NCBI RefSeq assembly: GCF_000003605.2
Contig: NW_003116457.1
Coordinates: forward strand, 43,899 to 73,259
Reading direction: 5' to 3'
DNA from: Saccoglossus kowalevskii
Taxonomy: Eukaryota > Hemichordata > Enteropneusta > Harrimaniidae
Length of the DNA stretch: 29,361 nt
The notes under the pieces: model-generated
Told to the model about the DNA's origin: nothing
Databases searched by the model: none
The model's input: the letters and a program-made list of their open reading frames with translations, nothing else
Shown: one piece after another, positions 1 to 11,461 of the stretch
Numbering within the stretch: position 1 is the stretch's first letter
Layout of the letters: every line of letters begins with the position of its first letter
Made by a program: the position numbers and the translations under genes

Positions 1-1440
1 TGTGTGCCAATTCGAATTGAATCTCAACAATCAACCAGCTTATGAGTGTCATGCGATAAAAGCTCATGATCATGACCTCATGATCATTTTCTTGACACCA
101 TGCTGCATACATTTCTTTGTTATTACCAGTGCGCACAGTTACTGCGCACTTTAGACCGTGACGGGGATGTTCTTGTTGCACGCAATAAGGTGAAATCCTA
201 CTCATAATGTTTGAGAAAGTTGGTCCTAAATCGCACTCCACTCATGGTCCCGAAGACGTTTCTGAAATGCATACCATATGTTTTTTATTCAACTATATCC
301 ACAATCATGATAAACCATACGACACGAATGGCGTGTTGATTCGCACATATTACGGCAGTTGAACCACGCGTTAGATATACGTTTTTGTAAGCAACTATTA
401 ATAATGCAATATATGCTATACCCTATTTCATAAACTTATTTGTCGCATGGTGCCTGTTTCCATTGTTCGTCTTGTGTTTGCTAAGATAAATTATTTATAA
501 GTTTACTGAACATGTGCAAACGTCTATGAACACTTTAGTAGCATCTCTGTGTAACAAGGATATTGTTTGGTCATCTAATTTGTGACAACCCTGGAAAACA
601 TGTTTTATTAATTTATTTATATTTATTTTTCCATTGTCACACTTTTTTGTTTGATATTGTCATTCACTGTACATATGGTCTGAAATAAAGAATAATAAAA
701 ATAAGGTACGCCCACAGAGAAGTATGACTCAGATAAAAAAAAATGCTTTGAATTCTGTTGAACCAGCACGCCCTGAAATTGCTCTGCGCAAGATGTGTTG
801 ACATCTTGCTTAGATTTTTCTTCTGTCACATCGTCTGAATGTTCTAGCGCTTCAGGGAGTTTATCTTGACCTTTCTCATCGTACATTACTGCGCGAAGGC
901 TATATCAGTATTGAGTAAGAAATCAATTTTGTTACTGGCTGAGCCTAGAAGTGCCCCAACGTTTGGTTTAGTTTTTAACTGGCCGTGAAACACCCCCCCC
1001 CCCACCAACAATCCAGGCAAGTAGCACCTAGGTTATATAATCTTTCAAGGCCTCCCGAGGCTTGAATGGATTACCAAACACTTTCTGTCAAGTCAAGTTG
1101 CCGGTACCATACACCGAATTAATGATTCCCTGTTCCTATGCCAATCTTTGAACAAACAGAATTGCACACAGATGGGGAGAATTAGACCATAGGGAACTGT
1201 GACAGGATCAGGAAAATATTATATATTGAGACCACCAACCGTTATAATGTAAGTGGATATTGTGATAAATTAGGTGTACAAGTTTTTTCTCGGTTTCTGT
1301 AAAGTATGTGATATTAATCTGCATTGATCGTACATATAAATATGCCAAATATCATAAAAATAGCGAATTTCAAATTGCATAATGTAGCTCATCTTTGTTG
1401 GAATTTAATTTCAAAATAAGTAAAGAAAAGACAAATCCTT
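1..1440. other. Intergenic stretch, no supportable gene
   Basis: I see no conserved protein in either strand. A C-run lies near 990-1003. An 87-codon minus-strand reading frame (623-886) begins with a charged, plausible-looking stretch but turns into AT-rich, low-complexity residues. It has no recognisable domain and no clear partner exons, so I do not call it a gene. The region lies beyond the likely 3' end of gene A. Confidence 0.5.
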
Positions 1441-1444
1441 TATA

Positions 1445-2511
1445 AATTAAACAAACATGAATTTATTCTTACACGATGTAACCATGACGTAATGTCTAAT
1501 TTGTCTTGCCATTAGTAATACATTAACTGTTAATTTACTTCAACTAAGAAAAACGTCAAAATTATAAAATAGTATAACAGAGTAAGATAAAATCAATATC
1601 AAGATGCAATTTTAGATATGGTATCCCTTGAACACTTCTAAACTAAGTAATCGCGCAAACGTATTCACACGATTCACCAGAAAACAATTGTTCTAACTAG
1701 TTTTTCGGGTTGACAGGCAAGTATTTGAAACACTACATGTAATCACGGTTATAAATGACAACACAAGATGTAACTAAAAATTAACTTTAAATTTCATTGA
1801 CCACATCTCCGAACAATACACAAGTAAAAAATATAAACATAACAGCATAAATGTGAATGCTTCATAATTCTACCCCAAGTCATTATATAGTTTCATAACC
1901 AGTACTGAAAATACACTATCACACTTGTTTAACTTTATGTTTAATGGAACCACCACCACAGTATGTATGGATGTTCTTTAATGACCAATGCAAAGAATGA
2001 TTCATTTGAAGTCAAAGTCAAAATATGAAACTGAGACACTTAATATTTTGAAAGATCATGATTGAAATATGAGTATCTGCGTAAATATATATGCAAGGCT
2101 CAACAACTATGGAGTTTTCAATGACAAATTTCACATATGTAGAGTACCAGAACAGTTCTATCCTGGCCACAATTAATTAAATTTCAGAATTTGTAAAGTT
2201 GTGCACATCCTAATACAGAGGAGAGTCTCAAAATACATGACTTGTTCCACAGTGCCCTTGGATAAACAATGTACGTTTACGAATAAACAACCAATATCAC
2301 TGTGGTGTGGGATTACATGAATTTAATGTCGAATGATAGATTTGTGCAATTACTCGTATTATGTTGTATATTTATGATAGTACAATTTATGGCTTTAGTT
2401 GTTGCCGTACACATTGTTTAATAAAGTTTAGCAGATAAACATCAAAGTGACATTTATATATGTCCATCATCTAGTAGTTACTGTAACCAAAGTGTTCACA
2501 CATGAAGTAAA
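1445..2511 (-). other. Probable 3' UTR of gene A with candidate poly(A) signal
   Basis: The stop codon of gene A is at 2512-2514. The next well-placed AATAAA on the minus strand that I noticed is at 1467-1462 (TTTATT on the plus strand), followed by T/G-rich sequence, giving a UTR of about 1 kb. The stretch is AT-rich and has no long frame. The cleavage site is inferred, not seen, and another signal could be used. Confidence 0.35.
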
Positions 2512-5500
2512 TTACTTGATTCCTTTCGCTGCCAGTTCTTCCCTTACTCGAAATAGATATGTGGGGTCAGGATAGCCATGTCTGTGAAAAAAAACACAAT
2601 ACAAGTATTAGGCAAAAAAAAATTGTTTTGTTTCCCTCAGCGACCGACCGAAAAATATGAAATATCGGGTCGCGTTTTTTTTTTTTTTTTTTTTAATAGA
2701 CCCAAATATTAATAATCAATTTTTCCATTTTTCGACTTGAGGGCAACATAAGTTTTTTTTTGGTCTTACTGAAACTCAAAGCGAAATTATAGAATATATA
2801 CATAACTATACAACGTCTATTCGAATCTTACAAGACTGAAGTATGCCTGAATATCTACTTTATTTCCCTCGTATGAAATTATGATCCTAATAATAATCAT
2901 CTGTTAGACAGTATGTTATAAAACATTTTCTTGTTTTACCATACAAATAATTTAAAGCATTGCGTCATCTAAAGCAGCATAGCACATATCAAAAATGAAT
3001 CTCAGACAATGAACACAGATACTCTACAGTACAGTGATCTGCAATACTAAAACAATTTGTTTAGGTCATGGCATTGCAAACACAAATAACATACAATAAT
3101 GCTTTATACATACATAAATACATACATCATAATGATTGACCAAATTAACTGCCATGATTGTGATTAGGACTTACAACGCACCCACTGACTGCTTGTATAA
3201 CAAAACACATGAAGTTTGCCATATAGCTTGCTTGGGGCAATCGCATATTCCAACACTTGGGTCAAACCTTGGTTAACCCAAACCTGAACCACCCGAATAA
3301 AATTTGAATAGACAGTGCGTTCCAGGACGGCCTATGAATTTTCATAAAAACAGCGTTTCAAACAGATTTCATGCAAGCTGTTGTTCATGTTTAGGATTAA
3401 CAGTTATCTTTACATATATTTGTCAAGACCAGATAATTGTCGCTAAAATGTGTCGGTTTATTTGTGTGCAAGCTTCATGTTATAAAGAGGGGGGGCAAGG
3501 GTTATTTTCGTTCAACGTAATTGCAATATTTTTTTGTTCGTACAACGTAAATAAAAAAAAAAAATTCCGCAATTCTGTAATCACAGGCTAGACGTACAAC
3601 GTAATCAATCAAATATTTTTTTCGTACACTGTAAAAATGTGTCATTTTTCTCGTACGTACAAAAATTCAAATCCAAATATAAAAATCGTAAAGAATAATC
3701 CAGGGAAATTACATTTTAGAAACTGTAAAACGACTAGATGACACAATTCACTACAAAATTGAATGTCAAGACGTAAAAGGCCCTCTAACCGAATGAAGAG
3801 CATTACGAGGGTAATATGCGCATGCGTCTCTTCACACGGCGCAGCAATGGTGGAGAATTTGAGTCGGAGAACTCTTCGGACCATTCAATGTTACATTTGT
3901 TAACACTGTAAACTGTAAAAACGTCTTTTTTTTCTTCGTAAATTGTGAAAAGCCCTTTTTATTTCCTGTAAAACCGTACCAGCTACCCTCCTTGCCTCCC
4001 CTCTATAAAAGATGCTGAATTGTTCGAATTACGAACATCGAGTTACCAAAATGACCATGCCGATATTTTAGAAACCACGTCCACTTTTGTGAGACCTCGT
4101 CCAAATTGCAACTCGGTGTTCAATTAACAGAACTTCGAGTTACGGGTAATATACATTTTTGTTGAACGTCCACATTTAAGAACTAAAACTTTAAATAACA
4201 GTTAACCGAATTACGGGAGATAAACATAGAGAAGAAACATGTTAACAAATATTTGATTTTGTAAAACAGTTATGCAATAGAAAATTAAGAGGGCGTTGGC
4301 GGGCTGTATCTTTTTAATACAACACTGTGCTAACATCAACCGTAAACCACTCCTGTTTTCAAGCATCACACTATTTTTTTTCAAATTGTATGATTATATT
4401 GTTGGACTTTTCATTAATTTCACTGGGAAGATTGTTTTAAAGATTTTTTTTCAGATTGCATCTATCTTATCTACTCTAAGTTTTGGTTGATTTTAAATCA
4501 CTTTTACGTGTGATGGTGACAGTATCCATGCAGAATTGAAGAAATGGAGGACTTCACAATTTAAACTTAATTTGTAAAGAGTGATTAACACCATTATTGA
4601 GACTGGTGTAACCTCCAGTTGAATACAATACCAGTCTGTGTAATGAACTGTTAATGTGTGAAATTAATGTAATGCTGGGATACATCCTGTTACTTGGATA
4701 CTGTAGACTTAATGTTAGGACCTCAGAAGGGGCGTAGGCTGTCAACACACATTTGAAATGTATACTAACCTGGCAGCTCCTCCTGTTCTACTTGTTTTAT
4801 GATGGACATCATTCCATACAACGCAGTTATCCATCCCAGTAGTCACTGACTTCCCAATAGTAAATAACAAACCACTATCAAACGCCCTCTTCAGTAGATT
4901 TAAAATTTCTTTTCCATCTCTATCAGCTGGTAGATAGGCTCGTCTACTTGTACCAGAGTAATTTTGTCCTGGGTTTGGGTGGTTTTTCTAAAGTAAAAAA
5001 AAATGTAAACTCATAATAATATCAAACATAATTTCATGTGTGCCATGATTGCGAGGACAACTGTTTTTGGGTGTTTTTTCTGCATCAGTTATACAAAAAT
5101 ATAATTTGAATGAAAATGTTGTCATTGAGATTACTCTAGATGTTGTGGGATAAGATCAAATTATTACTTTGTTTCAAAATACTATGAATGACTGCAGCGA
5201 CTGTCTACAGTCAGGACATATTTGTCCCAACATATTTGTCTAGACTGAAGACAAAATTCTGCAGGCAATATTTTGAAAAAAAATAGGTAATCCGTTGTTC
5301 TGATCTACCCATAGCAATTTAAAATACCCCAAAGTTTGCCCTAGTGCTCAATTTTCTTATATGATATTTTAAATGATTACCTCCTGTACTCCACTTGGAA
5401 AACTATAGTCAATAACTATAGTACCCTTGCCATTATAGCCTGGCAAATGGTCCTTCATTCTGAAATCCACATCCATTTCACCATTGGGTTGGTTTCCTCG

Positions 5501-8500
5501 CCTAATGAGTACTACTGCAGTGCAGAATGGGCACTTGCCATCGTTTTCAAAATGGCGATCAAAACAGTCAACACAAATAGTATTTTTGCAACATTTCATT
5601 GATTTCAGTGAAGTATTGTCTTCAGCACATATGTCACAATCTCCTTGTTTCTGTGTTGAAATAGCAATGTCGGACGCAAGACTTGATGGAATGATTTCAC
5701 CAGTGGAGTCAGCCCCAGACTCTTCAGAGTTTTGTTCAGTGACATAATAGGGATTTGTGTGATGAGTATGGGGATGTTCATCACCACGAGTTTGGAGAAG
5801 TTCATCACCATGACGAGTTTGGAGAAGTTCATCACCACGACGAGTTTGGGGATGTTCATCACTACGACGATGAGTTTGAAGATCTTCATCACCATGACGA
5901 GTTTGGAGAAGTTCATCACCATGACGAGTTTGGGGATGTTCATCACCACGACGAGTTTGGAGAAGTTCATCACCATGACGAGTTTGGGGATGTTCATCAC
6001 CACGACGAGTTTGGGGATGTTCATCACTACGACGATGAGTTTGAAGATCTTCATCACCATGACGAGTTTGGAGAAGTTCATCACCATGACGAGTTTGGGG
6101 ATGTTCATCACCACGACGAGTTTGGGGATGTTCATCACTACGACGATGAGTTTGAAGATCTTCATCACCATGACGAGTTTGTGGATGTTCATCACCACGA
6201 CGAGTTTGGGGATGTTCAACACTACGGCGAGTTTGGGGATGTTCATCACCATGAAGAATTTGGGTTTGCTCATCACCATCACGAATTTGCAGTTGTTCGT
6301 GACCATGTTTACTTTGTGATCGTTCATCCCAAAACTTCTGTTGGTTCCCATCAAGAAGTCTTCCATATGCATGAGAAGCTTCAGCATGTCTATCATTTGC
6401 CTTCTCATCAGAAAGAGCACCACTAAACTCTAAAATAAACTCTCCTGCCGCATCTTCATCGATATGGAGTATTTGAACATGTTTAAGCTTGTCATTATCA
6501 CTGTATGTGGATGAAAACTGTTTCACGACATTGTGAAACACACGTGCATTGACATCTAATGGCATCCCATATATACCTAGAGAATCAAATAATGAGAAAT
6601 ATTCAGGAGTGACTATAATTACTTATACACCATATTTCTGGATAGTCAACAGATTATAGAACATTGTAATTTGCAGCAATGACGAAAGTAGCCAAATTTG
6701 TATATGAAAAACAAATTTTACTCTTTTCAGTGATTACAAAAATGAAATAAAACATTTCTGAGAATAATGTACAATATCGTATGAAATAATTGTAGGGACT
6801 TTGTGATCTGAAATAAGCACGGATGCAGAAATATCAACAAGGACCATGTTTCCAATGTTGATATCTTTACAACCATGAGATATTTATATGTACTTTACCT
6901 GCACCAATTGCTGGCAGTGTCAATGATGGCATCTTCATCATACAAGACGCATATTGTAATATATTTAACAGCATTGTGTGTAGTACTTCGACACAGAGCG
7001 CTTGGTATTCCTTACCAACTCCCCAGACTGGAGCAACAGCATGAATGACATACTGGCAAGGTAGTTTCCCACCAGATGTTGTACAATGTTCACCCACCCT
7101 CAATTCACCGTGCCGTTTTATATAGTCCTTGCAATCTTGTGTTATCTGCTTACCACCGGCTTTGGCGATTGCAGAGGCTACTCCACCAGCATGGTCCAGT
7201 TTAGCATTTGCAGCATTCACCATCACATCTGTTTTCACTCTTGTAATGTCCCCCATGGCCACGGATATTTCCACGCCTTCTTTTGTAAAGTATGACAGAT
7301 ATAAATCTTGTAAGCATTTGCCCACGTCGATCTGAAACTCATTCACAGTTTTAATGTTTTTGCCATATTTTGCACCTTGTTCATGTTCAAATTCTTTATT
7401 CAGAGGATGTCTTGCTTTCTTCTCAGTAGCATTTCCACTGTCATCACTGGGTCTTGCATTGTTTGAAGCATCAGTAAGAGAGTCAGTTCTTTTAGACCTG
7501 GCATCATCAAGCTCTTTAATTGATGATGGGTCATGTAGTTTGTCACCATCAAATTTACACCCAATTGGTGGAATGCTGTCTTTACCCTTGCGTTTCTCTC
7601 CAATACGGCCCTTAGTACCAGAACAAATCGATTTCATACTCCCAGTTATTGATGCACTACATCCTGCATCTGGGATGGTTCCTGCTTTGTGGTCAGCAAG
7701 AGAAGTATTGATGTGGTGTGTATCTTGTAACGATGGGTTACTGTCATGTGCTGTGTTGTCATCAAATTCAAAGCCAATTGGTGGAATGCTGCCATTACCT
7801 TTAATGCTAGAAGAATGTGATTTCATATTCCCAGTGATTGATGCATTACTTCCTGCATTTGAGATGGTTCCTGCTTTGCGGTCAGCAAGAGAAGAAGTAT
7901 CGACGTGGTGTTTATCTTGTGCAGCAAGTCTCAGGGTTGTCTCAGCCTTCTCTATACATGCCAGTGAACTTGCCTCAACAAAACGCTTTCCAGAATTACA
8001 GAAATTAGCTGTGTCACCAACTTCTCTTTCTATGTCCTCAAAATCCTCATCAGTCAGCTTTTCAGTAACCCATGACGACACATAAGATTTCAACTGACAA
8101 AAGACCTGTTGAGACATTATTTATATATTTAATAGATAAATGCAATATATGCATGTCAAGTGTTCCACAAGCAACAATATTTGAGGTGTCCTACTACATC
8201 ACACACATACAAAGTTAATTCAAATAAATGTATTACCAACCTGACTGTTTGTTTTGCTTGTTGCACCAACTGCAAATAAAAGTATCTAGGTTATTGGGAG
8301 CAGCATCTTATACACAGTATTTAAAGAGAGGAGTTCTCAACAGGGTGACCCCAGTTTGGACAATCGTCACTGCTATATCATCAATGTAAATAAAGATCAC
8401 CAATAATTTTTTTTACTTGTAGTAAATCCTATATTAAGTAAAATGTTAGACAGACTACCTGTACTGCTCTGCAATCCTTGTGAGTTTTGCAATTTCTGTG

Positions 8501-9840
8501 ATTTTTTTATCTTTTTTGACTCCCCCCTTTTCCTTATGACTCCAGTCTGTTTCTTAACAACTTTCATGAATTCCACTTCAAAATCACGAAGCTGCGGGAG
8601 AGAGCTAGTCACAACAACTGTACTGTTTGAAGTAGTTTTAATTTTTACACCAGTCCTCTGCAAGTAGTCAGCCATCTCTTTTTTAAATGTGTGCATATGA
8701 TCTGTGTACTTATCATCAACATATCCCTGACTTTTTCCCAGGGCCTGTAAAAATAACACAACACATTCACATATGGAATTATAAACTATAGATTCCATAT
8801 CTACACTGTTAAAAGAGAACACCAGTATTATGTACTAGTTACAAATGCGAATGTTGTATAAAAACAATTGTACACAGAAACACTTGTATTAATCATTCCA
8901 GTAACATTTCACACTCATAATAAACAATATATTATTTATAATATAATATTATAAAATCATACCAAATGCATCATTTCAGAGTTAGCAGCAGTTTCCTCAA
9001 GATGGGTTGTCTCCTCATCTAACAAACGAGCAATAGAAAACATTTGAGAAACCCAGTGGTTGTACATCAATAAACATTGAAGAGTTTGATGAATTACTAA
9101 AATAGTAATAAATAAAAATTTTAACAAATTAACCCCTTTAAGTGAGGCTCTTAATTTTGATTTCAAAATATAGTTTTAAAATGTTATATCATACATATCT
9201 TCAAATTATAACTTCAATACACATTGTGGTCACATCCGGGGGGAGGGGGTCACTGGCCATTCAGTTTGGTACAGGTGTGCGGCCGGGAAGTAAAACCTAA
9301 GACCCCATCATAGACAATTTCCACCTCAAAAACTATACCCCATTATAAACCAAATGGTGATTTTGTATATACCACCAGAGACCAAATTATCACTAAATTT
9401 ATTCAGTTATAGGTTGAATCTACTCATCATCCAGACTCAATAAAAGTACTAAAACTTGGGTAAATACATACATTAAAAAACAGGCCTCATTGCCTGGCAG
9501 CAAACCTGATATTGAACCTAAAGGCAAGGGAATCTATACCCCATTCTAAACCAAACAGCAAAAAATTACGAACCCAAAGGGCGGCACGTCCCTATAATGT
9601 GAATTGCAATAAGTGGGGGGGTAACATGTGTAAAATACTGCCCACAGAGGAGCCACACATTGTACATGGACATGTGGGCGCCAATAATTGAAATCCCTGT
9701 TGTTAGATTTTGTATGTGTTGGATCAACACATACAGTGCTGTGGTACTTGACGGTATACTACTCTCGCTACGCTATTAATCAAACAATACATGTACTTAC
9801 CATCCAGAGGGGGTTGTCCATGGTCTTTCATGCTGGCCAT
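2512..9840 (-). CDS. DTX3L: Gene A: DTX3L-like macrodomain-RING-DTC E3 ligase, RRM lost, repeat-expanded linker
   Basis: Coding exons on the minus strand: 9801-9840, 8963-9018, 8459-8744, 8241-8269, 6899-8105, 5381-6576, 4770-4987 and 2512-2581. All junctions are gt/ag, phases match, and the total is 3102 nt (1033 aa). Domains: KH-like about 33-127; second KH-like about 138-200; disordered linker with a duplicated block; macrodomain about 397-593 (VNAAN loop, HAGGVASAI); minisatellite linker about 639-813; RING 853-891 (CDIC...CPFC); DTC 900-1033 with RGNQP, HLPGY, GTSRRAYLP, WNDVHHKT and HGYPDPTYL. The DTC family binds ADP-ribose/NAD and, with RING, modifies ubiquitin or targets. The start ATG has a good context (A at -3, G at +4), but exon 1 encodes only 13 residues where paralogues have an RRM. 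A splice acceptor (boundary 9849) sits just upstream, implying a 5'-UTR intron. The usual RING His is Asn. Introns over 300 bp: 2582-4769 (MITE and repeat), 4988-5380, 6577-6898 and 9019-9800. DTX3L versus a lineage-specific relative is unresolved. Confidence 0.85.
3485..4003. mobile_element. MITE-like element in the last intron of gene A
   Basis: The ends are inverted: left GAGGGG(GGG)CAAGG at 3486-3500, right CCTTGCCTCCCCTC at 3990-4003. Both are flanked by TATA (3481-3484, 4004-4007), a plausible target-site duplication. The 519-bp interior repeats degenerate GTACAACGTAA / CTGTAAAA motifs and has no transposase. This fits a non-autonomous inverted-repeat transposon. The poly-A run and short frames inside look incidental. 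Confidence 0.5.
4011..4225 (+). repeat. Dispersed repeat TE1, partial copy 1
   Basis: It begins GATGCTGAATTGTTCGA and contains several TTCGA(G/A)TTACG motifs. The same start and internal motifs occur at 12406 in the same orientation and at 13320 in reverse orientation, so TE1 has inverted ends. No opposite end was found here, so this copy looks truncated. It abuts the MITE at 3485-4003 directly. Confidence 0.5.
4765..5067 (-). other. Near-identical tract shared with gene B (penultimate exon plus intron)
   Basis: This block holds gene A coding exon 7 (4770-4987) and about 80 bp of the intron before it. It matches 14616-14911 in gene B with only about ten base changes in the 218-nt exon and a common intron stretch (for example ATAATATCAAACATAATTTC). 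Similarity stops abruptly at the intron on the other side. The neighbouring exons of A and B differ far more, which suggests a gene-conversion tract. Confidence 0.65.
5762..6255 (-). repeat. Coding minisatellite, 27-bp (some 30-bp) units, in gene A
   Basis: About 18 tandem units encode nine-residue repeats of the type (R/H)GDE(HP/LL/DL)QTR, with ten-residue variants containing HRRSDEHPQT. Unit types recur in a higher-order order (HP, LL, DL, then HP). The array forms the charged, disordered linker between macrodomain and RING. Unit length keeps frame. Two minus and two plus frames stay open through it; the plus-strand frames (one reads HHHDEFGDV repeats) are shadows. Gene B's linker lacks the array. 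Confidence 0.9.
6577..6898 (-). other. Intron 5 of gene A
   Basis: This 322-bp intron splits the macrodomain after the PAIGAG loop, in phase 1. Genes B (16026-16562) and C (24405-24535) have an intron at exactly the same codon, so the position predates their duplication. I see no repeat or RNA gene inside it. Confidence 0.75.
7512..7919 (-). repeat. Tandem duplication inside the gene A linker
   Basis: Two adjacent segments of about 64 and 71 codons (7728-7919 and 7512-7727) encode the same succession of motifs: HH(V/I)(D/N)T, SLAD(R/H)KAGTI, ASITG(N/S)MKS, SIPPIG and FD. They lie upstream of the macrodomain in a Ser/Gly/Asp-rich, probably disordered stretch. The second copy has an extra basic insert (RIGEKRKGK). 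Genes B and C have no equivalent. Confidence 0.75.
9019..9800 (-). other. Intron 1 of gene A, with interspersed-repeat sequence
   Basis: This 782-bp intron contains a G-rich block (about 9238-9250) and phrases that recur inside it, such as CTATACCCCATT(A/C)TAAACCAAA at about 9332 and 9534 and a GGGCGGCACGTCCCTATA stretch near 9578. This looks like a degenerate dispersed repeat inserted in the intron. No coding exon or RRM remnant was found here. Confidence 0.4.
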
Positions 9841-10700
9841 TATTGAATACTAATGTGTCATTAGTATATACTTAATATAAAATATAAAAACAAAGTATTC
9901 AGTCAACATTGTATATAAGCATGGTTAGAATAGAATAGAATAGTTGCGTGATCCAGTGTCAATTTAGGAGCTGGGCAATTTGGATTCAACCACGCTCTAT
10001 TCCGATTTGCAGTCTCACCCCCAGCAACAAGGACCACTGTTCTGGAGCAAAATAAATATGAGTGAAAGAGCAACCCTGGGATATTACCGGCGGTTCAGGG
10101 GCTCTGTGATTTTGACGTCTATATTACCCCACATACAAATAATAATACAACTAGAACTACAGCTGCCATGAAAGTGGGAATTATATTAACTGTCGGATTG
10201 TGTTTATATTCTGTAGCGACGAAGCCCTTGAGCAAGCCCCCATTGTGATATCATGGTCATACATAAACTTAATTGATCCCTACATTTGGCATTTACATGT
10301 CCCATACATGTACATGAAGCCTAGGTACAGTTAGCCCTGCGTACNNNNNNNNNNNNNNNNNNNNNNNNNNNNNNNNNNNNNNNNNNNNNNNNNNCTGTAC
10401 GCAGGGCTAGGCTAATGTACAGTAGTCAGTAGGTTGGAGCAGGGAGCTGTAAAAATCTCATTACAGCTTCCTGGTTGGAGGGCCGAAATGAAGACGGCAT
10501 CGTAAACAAACGAAACACAACTGAGTGCATACAGAAAAACGTTGAATTAAAAATAATACTGACCAGAAATTATTTGTGTGTCTGCGTCTTGCAGCTGGAG
10601 AACTGCCAAATCACCCGAGCTGACACATCACGAGCAGGCTTGCACCATGAAGACGGATAAACTATCGAACGACCACCATTTTGTTTTCGTTGGTTCGAGG
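9841..10700. other. Gene A 5' flank with scaffold gap and inverted repeat
   Basis: It contains a possible acceptor for a 5'-UTR intron (AG at 9850-9851, boundary 9849, preceded on the minus strand by TACTAAT), a short (GAATA)n run at 9926-9943, and the N gap at 10345-10394. No coding sequence was recognised. Confidence 0.4.
10329..10414. repeat. Inverted repeat flanking a 50-N assembly gap
   Basis: TTAGCCCTGCGTAC lies directly left of the gap (10345-10394) and GTACGCAGGGCTA lies just right of it, as inverted copies. Such arms form a hairpin, and the gap is probably the unassembled loop or a larger inverted-repeat element. The gap length may be a placeholder. Confidence 0.75.
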
Positions 10701-10742
10701 AACTCATGCATATTCATTAGGGGGGAATTCCCTTTACGTCAT
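10701..10742 (-). promoter_or_regulatory. NF-kappaB / POU-TATA-like composite element upstream of gene A
   Basis: A perfect palindromic kappaB site GGGAATTCCC (10723-10732) adjoins, toward the gene, ATGAATATGCAT (minus strand of 10706-10717) and then GAGTTC. On the other side is TTACGTCAT (10734-10742), an ATF/CREB-like site. The same arrangement recurs at 21834 and 27353. It lies about 0.9 kb before the start codon, compatible with a promoter in front of a non-coding first exon. The sites are seen; binding is inferred. Confidence 0.6.
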
Positions 10743-11344
10743 CACGATATATGTTGTTCAATGGAGTCGACGGTGAGGAGTCGTCTCTTCGTCACGGTGT
10801 GCTTTTGGTATCAAGTTCACAAATACAGCTACCCCAAACCACTCATCTCGATTTAATCGCTATCGCCCACACAAGAGGGATAGCGATAACACTAGAACGA
10901 ATAGTCTGGGGTAAAATACAGCCAGTATTACAGCATTGTTTACTTTGTAACAACGACAGCATGAGCGAATACCGTTCTAATGATGATAATAGTTTTCATA
11001 CCACTAATTAGAGCTCCATAGCGTTTGGGTAAATTTTAAATTTCTCCAAGATTACGGGTTACAAAGACTAAATTATTATTTGTAATATAATTCTGGTCAG
11101 TAAAACACATGTTGGCCAGTTCAAACTGATACAAAATGGATGTAAACAAAACACACAGATTTGTCAGTCTTTCTACTTTCAATAATCTTAGAAACGCAGG
11201 CAGTTTGGAAGTGTCAAATTGAGAGTTGCCCAGATCCACGGGTAACCGGTACAATAAACAAAGCCACACACACAAGTCTAACAGCTAACGTAATTGGAGT
11301 ACGCCCTCATCATCGCGTTCCAAATAAAACGCGGTGAAAGAAAA

Positions 11345-11461
11345 CCAATTGGCTAACAACCATAAAATACGAACGCTGATAGGCTAATTGGTAGGATGGG
11401 GGAAAGTGTCTTGCTATACGTTGCTAGGTTAATTCAATCATATTTAATCCAGTATATATAG
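11345..11461 (+). promoter_or_regulatory. Weak orphan promoter-like cluster (CCAAT boxes, TATATATAG)
   Basis: CCAATTGG at 11345-11352, a reverse CCAAT at 11387-11391 and TATATATAG at 11453-11461 are spaced like a core promoter on the plus strand. No coding region follows, so this may be chance in AT-rich DNA. Confidence 0.15.

Noticed and set aside
623-886. 87-codon minus-strand frame with a charged N-terminal half
   Set aside because: No domain, no convincing splice partners, AT-rich second half, and it lies beyond the likely gene A 3' end; kept only as a note.
3642-3884. 80-codon minus-strand frame in gene A intron 7
   Set aside because: Lies inside the MITE-like element and has no conserved features.
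5755-6426. Plus-strand His/Asp/Glu-rich 223-codon frame as a gene
   Set aside because: It is the complement of the gene A minisatellite; a stop-free repeat unit explains it. No splice or start context supports it.
7354-8085. Plus-strand 243-codon frame
   Set aside because: Exact antisense of the gene A macrodomain exon, which shows clear family motifs; hydrophobic/Ser-rich shadow.
11345-11461. CCAAT/TATA cluster as a real promoter
   Set aside because: No downstream coding region and the motifs are short in AT-rich DNA; listed as a low-confidence feature only.
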